Assembly (NCBI GenBank): GCA_029266615.1
Contig: JAQSWN010000031.1
Location: 1 to 64,000 of the forward strand
Source of the DNA: Polyangiaceae bacterium
Lineage (GTDB): Bacteria > Myxococcota_A > Polyangia > Polyangiales > Polyangiaceae
Direction: 5' to 3'
DNA length: 64,000 bases
Positions 34,135-42,423 of the stretch are shown here, in pieces. The position numbers and the translations under genes are program-made. The notes below the pieces were generated by a model. It saw nothing but the letters and a program-made list of their open reading frames with translations. It was not told the DNA's origin and made no database searches. How positions within the stretch are numbered: the stretch's first letter is position 1; each line of letters begins with the position of its first letter.

Positions 34135-35742
34135 TCAGTCCTTGGGGCGCTTCTTGGCAGAGGCGAGCCACGTCGCCACGCAGACGAAGAGCGCCGCGCC
34201 AATGACGAACAGGGCCCAGCTCGGCCGCGCGAGGCCTCCGCCGTTGCGCTTGAGCACGACCTCGAAGACCTGCACGAGCAGCGCGCCGATGCCGGCAGTG
34301 GCGGCGCTGTAAAGCACCGTACGCCGTAGCCGCTGCTGCGCTTCCATGGCGCGCGGCGTGCTCGGCCAAATCTCACTCTGCAGGTGGCGAATCCAAAGCA
34401 CGCCGGGCGTCGCGAGCGTGAACAACGCCCCCACGAAGCTGATTACCGCTTCCGTCTGCGTGAGATCTGCGCCGCCCCGGATGAGCCGAATGATGCTACC
34501 GACCAGGACCAGCGCGCCGCACAGCAGCCACAACCCGCCGAGCACGGTGAAGAAGACGAGCCCGGGCCGCGCAAGCTTGACCGTGCGCGTCGCCTCCTCG
34601 ATATCCGCGCTCTGCACGGTCGCCGAAGACTGGCGCAACATGGTTTTGGCGGTCGCGGCCGCGGTGCGGTCCACGACGCCCCCGCCGGAGGCGACGTCGA
34701 TGACTTCGCCGTGGGTGTCGAACGGCGCGAGCGCGGCGTCGAGCTCGGCCATGGTCTGAAAGCGTTCGGCGGGGCTCTTCGCCATCGCCTTCTGGATCAC
34801 CAGCTCGAGCGAGAGCGGCACACCGCTCGAAAGCTCGCTTGGTCGCGGCGGCTCCTCCGTCAGCACGGCCGTGAGCGTCGCCATCGGGTCGCGACCCTCG
34901 AACGGCTTTCGGCCGGTCAAGGCGCGGAAGAGCATCGCGCCGACGGCGTAAATGTCCGCCCGCGAGTCCACCCTGTCCCCGCGGGCTTGCTCCGGCGCCA
35001 TGTAGTCCGGGGTGCCCATCACGGTGCCGGTCTTGGTCAGGCCGTCTTTGTTGTCGCCGACCTTGGAGATGCCGAAGTCGAGCACTTTGACGTGCGTGCC
35101 GTCGCCGGCGAGGAACACGTTCTCCGGCTTCACGTCGCGGTGCACGATGCCGGCGGCGTGGGCCGCCCCGAGCGCTGCGCAAACCTGCCGGACCACGTGT
35201 GCGGCCGCGCCCGGCGTCATCTTCCCCACCCGGTCCAGGTGGTTGCCGAGCTCTTCGCCTTGAAGCAGCTCCGCGACGATGTACGGTCGCCCGTCGGGGC
35301 TCGCGCTCACGTCGTAGACGTCCACCACGTTCGGGTGCGACACGACGCTGGAAGCTTCGGCCTCGCGCTGAAAGCGGGTGACGACCTCGGGCTGGCGCGC
35401 GAGGTCAGGGTGCAGCATCTTCACCGCAAAGCGCTTCGTGGGCAGGCGCAGGTGGCGCGCTTCGTACACGCGCCCCATGCCGCCCTCGCCCACCATTCGC
35501 ACGACCTCGTAGACGCCGCCGAGCACGGCGCCAATCATGGGATCTTCGTTGTCGGGAGCGTCCTCGAGCGGCGTCGCGTCGTGCGGGCACACCTTGAACG
35601 CTGCGGGAAAACGACGATCACACGACGGGCAGCGCCGAGAGTTCGGCATGCCCTCGGAAAGCGCGTCCGAAAAGCTCGCCTGCGAGCTACGCGCCGGGGA
35701 CAGAACCGGTGCGCTGCCTTGCGGGGCGCGAGGACCAACCAT
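34135..35742 (-). CDS. Ser/Thr protein kinase with zinc ribbon and four membrane helices
   Basis: This is a PknB-type kinase of 535 residues. A zinc ribbon (CPSCDRRF...CPHD) lies near residue 38. The kinase domain (about 75-330) has the glycine loop GEGGMGRVYEA, Lys in FAVKML, HRDVKPEN, DFGISK and APEQ, so it should be active. About 50 polar residues are followed by four hydrophobic helices (GLVFFTVLGGLWLLCGALVLV; AVISFVGALFTLATPGVLW; VLYSAATAGIGALLVQVF; ALFVIGAALFVCVATWL), so the kinase faces the cytoplasm. ATG 35649, just before the zinc ribbon, is an alternative start. It lies 58 bp downstream of the HtrA protease and may share its promoter. Confidence 0.9.
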   Translation of the reverse strand: MVGPRAPQGSAPVLSPARSSQASFSDALSEGMPNSRRCPSCDRRFPAAFKVCPHDATPLEDAPDNEDPMIGAVLGGVYEVVRMVGEGGMGRVYEARHLRLPTKRFAVKMLHPDLARQPEVVTRFQREAEASSVVSHPNVVDVYDVSASPDGRPYIVAELLQGEELGNHLDRVGKMTPGAAAHVVRQVCAALGAAHAAGIVHRDVKPENVFLAGDGTHVKVLDFGISKVGDNKDGLTKTGTVMGTPDYMAPEQARGDRVDSRADIYAVGAMLFRALTGRKPFEGRDPMATLTAVLTEEPPRPSELSSGVPLSLELVIQKAMAKSPAERFQTMAELDAALAPFDTHGEVIDVASGGGVVDRTAAATAKTMLRQSSATVQSADIEEATRTVKLARPGLVFFTVLGGLWLLCGALVLVGSIIRLIRGGADLTQTEAVISFVGALFTLATPGVLWIRHLQSEIWPSTPRAMEAQQRLRRTVLYSAATAGIGALLVQVFEVVLKRNGGGLARPSWALFVIGAALFVCVATWLASAKKRPKD

Positions 35743-35800
35743 AAGGTCACGAAGCGTAGCCCAATTCCTAGAGCGGGAACCAGGCCCTCGGGTAGGACTA

Positions 35801-37252
35801 TTACTTACGAACGACCAGGAACACCGAGGCTCCGCGACGGTGCACCAAGAGCAGCACGTCGCCTGACGCCTTCGCGTAGTGCTCCTTGAACTTCGCCAGC
35901 GAATCCACGGGCGCGCGGTTCAGCTCCAACACGACGTCCCCTGGCCGCAGGCCGGCTTTTGCCGCCGGACTGCGAGCTTCCAAGTCCGTGATGACAACCC
36001 CACGCTGCACCTCCGCGCTCAGGCCCAGCGTTCGGCGGTGCTCGGGCGTCAGCTCTTCCAACGTCACGCCGTCGAGCGCGCCGCCGCTGGTCGCCTGAGG
36101 AGCGCTGCTGGGAGCAGCCCCGGAGGCCACGGCCGCGTCGTCCGGAACCTCTCCCAGATCCACGCTCAGCGAGACAGGCTTAGTGTCGCGCATCACCTCG
36201 AGTGTGACGCGCTTCTTCGCGCCGCTCGACGCGATCAGGTTTCGGAATTGGCCGGTGGAGGTGACGGCCTTGCCGTCCACCTTCGTGACGACGTCGCCGC
36301 GTTGTAGACCGCCTTTGGCGCCGGGCCCGCCGCTCCGAACCTCCGTGAGGAGCACGCCGTTTTGGTTGCTCAGCTTGAGCGCCGCCGCCAGGTCCTGATC
36401 GACGTCCTGAATGCCGACGCCCAAGAAGCCGCGCGACACTTTGCCGGACGTCTTGAGCGTTTCCATGATCGGCTGGGCCATGCTGCTCGGAATCGCGAGG
36501 CCGATGCCCTGGTAGCCGCCGGTGCGCGAGAGGATGGCGGTGTTGATGCCGACGAGCTTACCTTCCGTGTTGATGAGCGCGCCGCCGGAGTTGCCGGGAT
36601 TGATGGCGGCGTCGGTCTGAATGAAGTCTTCGTAGGCGGTGATGCCCAGGTCCGCGCGGCCCTTGGCGGAGACGATGCCCATGGTCACCGTTTGGCCGAC
36701 GCCGAGCGGGTTACCGATGGCGAGCACGACGTCCCCCAGGCGCAGCTTGCTGGAGTCACCGAATTCGGCCGCGACGAGGCCTTCGGGGCTGCCCTTGATC
36801 TTGATGACTGCCAAATCGCTCTTCGGATCCGTTCCGACTACCGTGGCGTCGAACTCACGCTTGTCGGAGATGGTGACTTTGATCTCCTTGGCCTCCGCCA
36901 CGACGTGGTTGTTGGTCAGGATGTAACCATCTTTGGAGACGATGACGCCCGAGCCGATGCCTTGGCCCTGGCGCTCTTGCGGCGGTCCGAAAAAGAACGG
37001 CAAGCCTTGCGGCTGACGCTGCTTCACCGTCGTCGCGACGGTGACCACGGAGGGGAGCACGCGCTCCGCCACATCCGCGATCGATACCGAGCCGCCGACC
37101 TGCGTCAGCGCCGGGTGGGCCAGGACCGAGACGTCGCGCCCCGGCTCGGGCTTAACCTCGCTCTTGGAGAGGTTGCCACCACGAGCGCAGCCCGGGGCCG
37201 CCAAGGTGAGAGCCAGAACAGATACGAACCCGTAGCTCAGTTTCGACATCAT
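35801..37252 (-). CDS. degP: HtrA/DegP-type periplasmic serine protease
   Basis: The 483-residue protease has the triad His in LTNNHVV, Asp in KSDLAVIK and Ser in NPGNSGG (SGG loop intact), so it should be active. Two PDZ domains follow, about residues 280-365 (VSRGFLGVGIQDV) and 395-480 (LEELTPEHRR...GVVITDLEARSPAAKAGL). The N-terminus is a signal peptide with a Cys in LAAPGC that resembles but does not fit a lipobox perfectly, so lipid anchoring is possible. It degrades or refolds misfolded envelope proteins. Tandem ATGs at 37252/37249 are the best start. Confidence 0.93.
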   Translation of the reverse strand: MMSKLSYGFVSVLALTLAAPGCARGGNLSKSEVKPEPGRDVSVLAHPALTQVGGSVSIADVAERVLPSVVTVATTVKQRQPQGLPFFFGPPQERQGQGIGSGVIVSKDGYILTNNHVVAEAKEIKVTISDKREFDATVVGTDPKSDLAVIKIKGSPEGLVAAEFGDSSKLRLGDVVLAIGNPLGVGQTVTMGIVSAKGRADLGITAYEDFIQTDAAINPGNSGGALINTEGKLVGINTAILSRTGGYQGIGLAIPSSMAQPIMETLKTSGKVSRGFLGVGIQDVDQDLAAALKLSNQNGVLLTEVRSGGPGAKGGLQRGDVVTKVDGKAVTSTGQFRNLIASSGAKKRVTLEVMRDTKPVSLSVDLGEVPDDAAVASGAAPSSAPQATSGGALDGVTLEELTPEHRRTLGLSAEVQRGVVITDLEARSPAAKAGLRPGDVVLELNRAPVDSLAKFKEHYAKASGDVLLLVHRRGASVFLVVRK

Positions 37253-37412
37253 CTTACCAATCCTCGGCGTCACTCTGCCGTGCTCAACCCGGTCTACGGT
37301 TGGTTCATTCCTGACCACGCGCAAGCCCCTGGAGCGCGCCCCGGCCGGGAACCCCCAAACTCTCGCTCCTCCCCTCCTTTCCTCTTCGGGAAATCTCGGG
37401 CGGGGTCGAGGG

Positions 37413-38477
37413 TCAGAGCTTGGCGAGGAAGTCGCCGATTTCGGTCAGCGGCAGGCTCTGGCTGGCGACACCGGCCCGCACTGCGGCGCCGGGCATGCCG
37501 TAGACGACGGCGGACTCTTCGCTCTCCGCGATGACCATACCGCCGGCCTCGATGATCTTGCGAGCGCCTTCGACCCCGTCGTCACCCATGCCGGTGAGGA
37601 TCACCCCGACTGCGCGTCGACCGAGCCCGAGCGCCACACTGGTCAGCAGGCGATCCGCCGATGGCACGTAGCGATCGCGTTCGCCCGGCGGGGTGACCTT
37701 GAGCTTCATGGTGCCCCGCGAGGACACTTCCAGCTCCATGCAGTGACGGCCCGGGCAGACGAAGCCGACCCCCTCGCTCACGACGTCTTGATCTTGCGCC
37801 TCGCTGACGCGCAGCGCGCCGCGCCGCGAGAGGCGGTCAGCGAAGGTGCGGGTGAACTTGTCCGGCATGTGCTGCGCGATCACGATCGCGTTGCGGTAGT
37901 TCTGCGGGAAGCGCGTAAAAATCTCCATCAGCGCGCTCGGCCCGCCGGTGGACGACGCGACCGCGATCACGTTCTTGGGCGGTACGAGCTGCTTTTGGAC
38001 GCGCGGCTCCGTGGGCGCGGGGGCCACGTCCGCGGTGCGACGCGCGGGCTGAGGGACCCCGAGCCGCACGCTACGCGCCAAGAGCACCTTGCTCACCAGC
38101 TGCTCGCGGATACCGCCCAAGTCCGGATCCGAAAACCGCTCCGGCTTGGCCACGAAATCCAACGCGCCCAGCTCGAGCGCCTTGAAGACGTTCTCCTTCT
38201 GGCTGTAGCTCGACACGACGACGACCGGAGTCGGGATCTTGGTCATCAAGATGCGCAGGAACGTGAAGCCGTCCATTCGCGGCATCTCCAGATCCAGCGT
38301 GATGCAGTCGGGCTTGAGGCTCGCGACCAAGCGAAGCGCCTCTTCGCCGTCAGCGGCCTTGCCGACCACCTCGATCTCGGGCGACTGCGCCAAAATCTCC
38401 CCGATACTGCGGCGGTTGAAGACCGAGTCATCGACGACCAGCACGCGCAGCGGTAGCGCTTGAGTACGGAGGATCAT
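37413..38477 (-). CDS. cheB: CheB chemoreceptor methylesterase/glutaminase with receiver domain
   Basis: The 354-residue response regulator has a receiver domain (residues 10-130; acidic pocket Asp16/17, phospho-acceptor Asp62 in TLDLEMP, Lys in FVAKPERF) joined by a polar linker to a CheB methylesterase domain. Esterase residues are Ser in ASSTGGPSA, His in IAQHMP and Asp in GMGDDGVEG. It removes methyl groups from receptors when phosphorylated by CheA. ATG 38477 overlaps the cheR stop (ATGA). It is the last gene of the che operon. Confidence 0.95.
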   Translation of the reverse strand: MILRTQALPLRVLVVDDSVFNRRSIGEILAQSPEIEVVGKAADGEEALRLVASLKPDCITLDLEMPRMDGFTFLRILMTKIPTPVVVVSSYSQKENVFKALELGALDFVAKPERFSDPDLGGIREQLVSKVLLARSVRLGVPQPARRTADVAPAPTEPRVQKQLVPPKNVIAVASSTGGPSALMEIFTRFPQNYRNAIVIAQHMPDKFTRTFADRLSRRGALRVSEAQDQDVVSEGVGFVCPGRHCMELEVSSRGTMKLKVTPPGERDRYVPSADRLLTSVALGLGRRAVGVILTGMGDDGVEGARKIIEAGGMVIAESEESAVVYGMPGAAVRAGVASQSLPLTEIGDFLAKL

Positions 38478-39346
38478 GTCAGCCCCCCTGCGCCGACCGG
38501 TTTTCTGTACACGAGGTCGTCGCGCAGGTGCACGAGCTCGAAGGCGGTGCTCAGGTTCAAAAGGGACTCGGAGTGTCCGAGCATGAGATAGCCGCCGGGG
38601 CAAAGCCGCTGGTACAGGTTATCGATCACGCGCTTCCTGGAACGAACGTCGAAGTAGATGAGAACATTACGGCAGAAGATCGCGTCGACGCGCCCTACCA
38701 AGTTGCCCCGGCCGCTATCGAACAGGTTCATCTGCCCGAATTGACACAGTTTTTTAACGGAGTCGGCGACATGAAAACCGTCCTCGAGCTCGAAAAAATA
38801 CCGCGACTTGTCCTTGGCGGAGGTCGCCCGCAAGGAGCTCGACTGATAGACACCGCGCCGGGCGTGCGCGACGCAGTGGCGCGAGAGATCCGTACCGATC
38901 ACCCGCACGTCCCAGCCCTCGAAGCGCGCGGACTCTAGGATGAGAGCCGCGATCGTGTACGCCTCTTCGCCGGTCGAACAGCCCGCGCTCCAAACCAGGA
39001 GCCGGCGGCTGCGCGCGTTCGCCTGTTCCAGGCGCGGCAACAGCTCCGCCTGAAAGGCGCGCAGCTGATATTCCTGACGGAAGAAGTACGTCTCCTTCGT
39101 GGTCAGCCGCTCCAGCGCCTCTTCCATCTCGGCCTGGTTGTGCGCGTCGAATCGCAGGTATTTGTAATAGGCCTGGTAAGAAGGCAGCCCTAGAGCCTCC
39201 AGCCGCTCGCCTAGTCGCCGGTCGAACAGCATCAACGCGGACTCGTCGTAAACGAGACCGGCGTGCTCGTAGACCAGGTCCCGCAGCAAGCGAAACTCTT
39301 CCAATGACATGCGCCGGAAAGGAGTGGGAGCCTGGCGCAAGGTCAC
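38474..39346 (-). CDS. cheR: CheR chemoreceptor methyltransferase
   Basis: The 290-residue enzyme methylates receptor glutamates using S-adenosylmethionine. It has the N-terminal helical domain (EEFRLLRDLVYEHAGL), the conserved LTTKETYFFR, the SAM loop VWSAGCSTGEEAYTIA, and IFCRNVLIYFD. I favour GTG 39346: it overlaps the stop of the HEAT gene (GTGTGA) and AAGGAG lies 4 bp before it. ATG 39310 gives a 278-residue form starting right at the domain but lacks a ribosome site. Confidence 0.94.
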   Translation of the reverse strand: MTLRQAPTPFRRMSLEEFRLLRDLVYEHAGLVYDESALMLFDRRLGERLEALGLPSYQAYYKYLRFDAHNQAEMEEALERLTTKETYFFRQEYQLRAFQAELLPRLEQANARSRRLLVWSAGCSTGEEAYTIAALILESARFEGWDVRVIGTDLSRHCVAHARRGVYQSSSLRATSAKDKSRYFFELEDGFHVADSVKKLCQFGQMNLFDSGRGNLVGRVDAIFCRNVLIYFDVRSRKRVIDNLYQRLCPGGYLMLGHSESLLNLSTAFELVHLRDDLVYRKPVGAGGLT

Positions 39347-41436
39347 ACCTCTCCTTGGGGCCTTCGCGGCGGCCGACTGCGACGCTGCCCGGTGCTCTCC
39401 AAGGCGCGGCTCAACGCGTCTTTCACCATCGGATCCTGCTCGACCGCCAAGCGCGCGCGCAGCAACGCCGCCGAAGCTTCGTTCGGGGCGCGGCCGAGCA
39501 AATCGGCGGCCAAGCGACGCACGTCCCATGCCGATTGGTCCAGGCACGCTCCCAAGTGCACGACCACGCGCGGATCCGGCTCCGCCGCGATCGCGAGCAT
39601 CGCCGCCTTCACGACCTCCGCCTCCGCGTGGTGCAAGCCGTCGAACAGAGAGGACAAGCGTCGCGCGTCCGCGTGTCGGGACAGCGCCTCGACCGCCGCC
39701 ACCGCGACGCGCGCGTCGCTCGAGCGGACTAGTGGGCCCAGCACCGGAAGCGCGCGCGGGTCCGAAGACTCGCCGAGAGCGCGCAGCGCAGCCAGGAGCA
39801 GCACGGAGTCTCGCGCCTCGGCTACGACCTCGAGCAACGCCGGAACGCCGACCGAGCTCTGGTCTTTGCCCTTCAAGCGTCCCAGAGTGCGGACCGCCTC
39901 CAAGCGTACCGCCTGTTCCTCGTCCGCGAGCGCGAAGCGCACCGAGTCGAGCGCCTCTGGTGAGGTGAGCGCGCCGATGGCAAGCAGCGCCGCGCGACGC
40001 TCGTCGTGGGAGGTGCTCATCAAGAGCCGCATCGAGAACGCCGAAAGCTCGGCGCTGTCCAGTGACGTGAGCTTGCCGCGCGGCCCGAGCGCGGCGACGA
40101 TTAGCGCCGTCGCGTGGGGCGAGGAGCCGTGCAAGCTGCCCAATTGCACGAACGAGAGAGCATCCTCTGGGTAACGCTGGCTCACCGCGATCAGCGCCGG
40201 CTCGGCGCTCGCGACCAGCGCCGGCTCTGCCAAGAGCCGAACGAGCTCCGGCAGGCAAGCCGAGTCGCCGACGCGCGTGAGCGCCCCGAGCGCGGCCCGC
40301 ACGACGTCGGCTGAGCTGGCGGTCAGCGCCGAGCTGAGCGTGCGGCGTACCTCGGGCGTCACCGCGTCGCTCGGGAGCCGACCCAGCAGGTCCAAACACG
40401 CGGCCGCTGTCTCCCCTTCCGACGACTGGGAGCCGACGAGCAGCTCCGGGATCGAGCCCGCACCGAGCAGAAACAGCGCTTGATCGGCCTCGGCGTAGCA
40501 GCGCGGATCTGCGAGCCAGCCGACGGCTGACCTCGCCCCGCTCGCGATACCGAGCGCGCCGACGACGGTGAGTGAAGCGCGCACGCAGTCCACGTCGCCA
40601 TCGCGGGGCGCAAGCCAGCCGAGGAGCACGCGCTCGGCGCGCTCGCCGGCTTGGCGGAGCTCGGACGAGGCGGCCCGGCGCGCCAGCTCCGAAGCGCCGA
40701 CGTACTCGGCCAGCGCGCACACCGGCTCCGGCTCCTGGCTCGAGAGCAAGGCGCGCAGCAGCGGCGGGGCCGCCTTCGGATCTCCCGACTGTGCGGCCAG
40801 AGAGAGCGACGGGCGACCGAGCAGCGGATCCTGCAGCCAGCGCTCCACCATCGCAAAAGGAAGGCCGGCCCCGATCGTGGCCAGCGACTCGAGCGCGGCC
40901 AGTGTTTCGAGCGGGCGCGCCTCGTCCAAGCGACTCACCAAGAGCGCACGGGCAGCTTCGACACGCTCACCACCGATCGCGCCGAGCGCCTCCAGCGCCG
41001 CGACGCGCACGTTCGGGTCGGCGTCGTCCACGAGCGGCCGCAGTACGGGGAGCGCGGCCGCTTCGCCGGAGCGCCCGAGCGCCTCGATGGAGAGCTTTTT
41101 CCCATCCGCGTCCAGCTTCGGTACGCGCGCCGCGAGCGCTTCCACCGCCGCCGCGCCGAACGAACCGAGCGCCTCCACGGCTGCGTTGCGAAGGCCCACG
41201 TTGTCGCCAGGCTCGAACACGTCCACCAGCGCCGAGACGAGGTCTGGCTCTGGTCCGAGGTCCGCGATGATCCCGATCGCTTCTTTGCGAACGCGCCAGT
41301 CGTCGTCCCCCAGCGCCGACAGCAAGGGCCCCACGCGCGCAGACGGAGGCAGCTCGGCAATCCGCGAAACGCCCCGACGACGCTCCTCCGGGTCGGAAGA
41401 CCCCAGCGCGCGCGAAACCTCGGCCTCGTCGCTCAC
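39343..41436 (-). CDS. HEAT-repeat protein inside the che operon
   Basis: This 697-residue protein is almost wholly HEAT/PBS-lyase-type helical repeats of about 31 residues. Examples are ALGDDDWRVRKEAIGIIADLG, DDADPNVRVAALEALGAIG and ALADEEQAVRLEAVRTLGRLKG. It has no signal peptide, membrane helix or catalytic motif. Such solenoids are protein-binding scaffolds. It begins at GTG 41436 inside the stop of a CheW gene (GTGA) and ends inside the start of cheR, so it is translated as part of the chemosensory set. It may link the kinase complex to its input or output in place of a receptor; this is inference. HEAT proteins occur in at least one Myxococcus che cluster (Che7). Confidence 0.9.
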   Translation of the reverse strand: MSDEAEVSRALGSSDPEERRRGVSRIAELPPSARVGPLLSALGDDDWRVRKEAIGIIADLGPEPDLVSALVDVFEPGDNVGLRNAAVEALGSFGAAAVEALAARVPKLDADGKKLSIEALGRSGEAAALPVLRPLVDDADPNVRVAALEALGAIGGERVEAARALLVSRLDEARPLETLAALESLATIGAGLPFAMVERWLQDPLLGRPSLSLAAQSGDPKAAPPLLRALLSSQEPEPVCALAEYVGASELARRAASSELRQAGERAERVLLGWLAPRDGDVDCVRASLTVVGALGIASGARSAVGWLADPRCYAEADQALFLLGAGSIPELLVGSQSSEGETAAACLDLLGRLPSDAVTPEVRRTLSSALTASSADVVRAALGALTRVGDSACLPELVRLLAEPALVASAEPALIAVSQRYPEDALSFVQLGSLHGSSPHATALIVAALGPRGKLTSLDSAELSAFSMRLLMSTSHDERRAALLAIGALTSPEALDSVRFALADEEQAVRLEAVRTLGRLKGKDQSSVGVPALLEVVAEARDSVLLLAALRALGESSDPRALPVLGPLVRSSDARVAVAAVEALSRHADARRLSSLFDGLHHAEAEVVKAAMLAIAAEPDPRVVVHLGACLDQSAWDVRRLAADLLGRAPNEASAALLRARLAVEQDPMVKDALSRALESTGQRRSRPPRRPQGEV

Positions 41437-41930
41437 CGGCGCGCCTCGCTCGCCGCGTACAGCTGTGCCGGCGACAGAGAGCTCGTGAGCACGTCGAACT
41501 CGCCCACGTCCAAGATGAAGGTAAGCCCCTCCGAGCGGCTCACCACGCCCGCGATGCCCCGCAGGTCGTCGCCTCCGCCGAGAGCCGGCGCTGGCTTCAG
41601 ATCCGCGCCCGCGGTGCCGAACACCTCCGTGACGCGGTCCACGCACAGGGCCACGCCGCGCCCGGTCACGTCGATCAAAATCCATTTCGCGCGCCGGGGA
41701 TCTGGCAATGCCGGCAAACCGAAGCGCGCGCGTAGCTCGACCACGGGCACGATTTCCCCGCGGTGATCCGCGACTCCGGCAATGGTGTGGGGCGCGTGCG
41801 GGAGCTCCGTGATCGGCAGCGGATTCACGATCTCGCGCACGTGATCGATGGGGACGGCGTACGACACTTCGCCGACGACGAAGCCAACCAGGCTTTTCTG
41901 CGGATCCGGGCGCTCGGGACGGTAGCTCAT
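41433..41930 (-). CDS. cheW: CheW adaptor protein (second of two)
   Basis: The protein (165 residues) is a single CheW domain: VGFVVGEVSYAVPIDHVREI at the start, PHAPHTIAGVADHRGEIVPVVELRARFG in the middle, and VALCVDRVTEVF. CheW couples receptors to CheA. ATG 41930 lies 10 bp after the stop of the first cheW. It differs enough from its neighbour (about 25 percent by eye) that the two probably have separate partners. Confidence 0.93.
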   Translation of the reverse strand: MSYRPERPDPQKSLVGFVVGEVSYAVPIDHVREIVNPLPITELPHAPHTIAGVADHRGEIVPVVELRARFGLPALPDPRRAKWILIDVTGRGVALCVDRVTEVFGTAGADLKPAPALGGGDDLRGIAGVVSRSEGLTFILDVGEFDVLTSSLSPAQLYAASEARR

Positions 41931-41940
41931 GACGACTCGC

Positions 41941-42423
41941 TCAGCTGGGCAGGATCGAACGCAAATCCAGGAGCACGACGAAGGAGCCAGGTGGCCTCGC
42001 CACCCCGACCACGTGCTCGGAGGCGTCGCTGCCGAGCGTGCTCGCGGCCGGCTCAATCTCGCTCGCCTGCAGGCGCACCACCTGGCGCACCTCGTCCACC
42101 AAGAGGCCCACCGTCTCCCCGCTGGCGGAGGTCGTGAGCAGGATACGCGAGCGCCGACCGGTGGTCGTCTCCAAAAGGCGCAGCTTGCGTCGCAAGCACA
42201 GGACGGTGACGAGTAAGCCGCGCACGCTGCACACGCCCAGCACCTCGCGCGTAGAGCGCGGCACGGGCGTGATCGGGGGCGGGCTCAGAATCTCTTTGAT
42301 GCCAGTCAGCTCGATACCGAACAGCTCGCCGCCCACTACGAACATCAAAAACTCGCGGAGCGGCGCAGTCTCGCTGCCGCGCCGCGATAGGCGCGCAACG
42401 GGGGCACGGGTCAGGTCAGCCAT
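41941..42423 (-). CDS. cheW: CheW adaptor protein (first of two)
   Basis: The CheW domain fills most of 160 residues: LMFVVGGELFGIELTGIKEIL, PRSTREVLGVCSVRGLLVTVLCLRRKL and VGLLVDEVRQVVRL. A short basic N-terminal arm (residues 1-22) precedes it. ATG 42423 lies within the cheA 3' end (8 bp overlap). The usual 'N-L-R-G' turn of CheW reads S-V-R-G here, close to canonical. Confidence 0.92.
   Translation of the reverse strand: MADLTRAPVARLSRRGSETAPLREFLMFVVGGELFGIELTGIKEILSPPPITPVPRSTREVLGVCSVRGLLVTVLCLRRKLRLLETTTGRRSRILLTTSASGETVGLLVDEVRQVVRLQASEIEPAASTLGSDASEHVVGVARPPGSFVVLLDLRSILPS

Noticed and set aside
39343-40720. Long leftward frame extending cheR upstream to 748 residues
   Set aside because: The upstream part is an off-frame reading of the HEAT gene; a GTG with a good ribosome site at 39346 gives a normal CheR.
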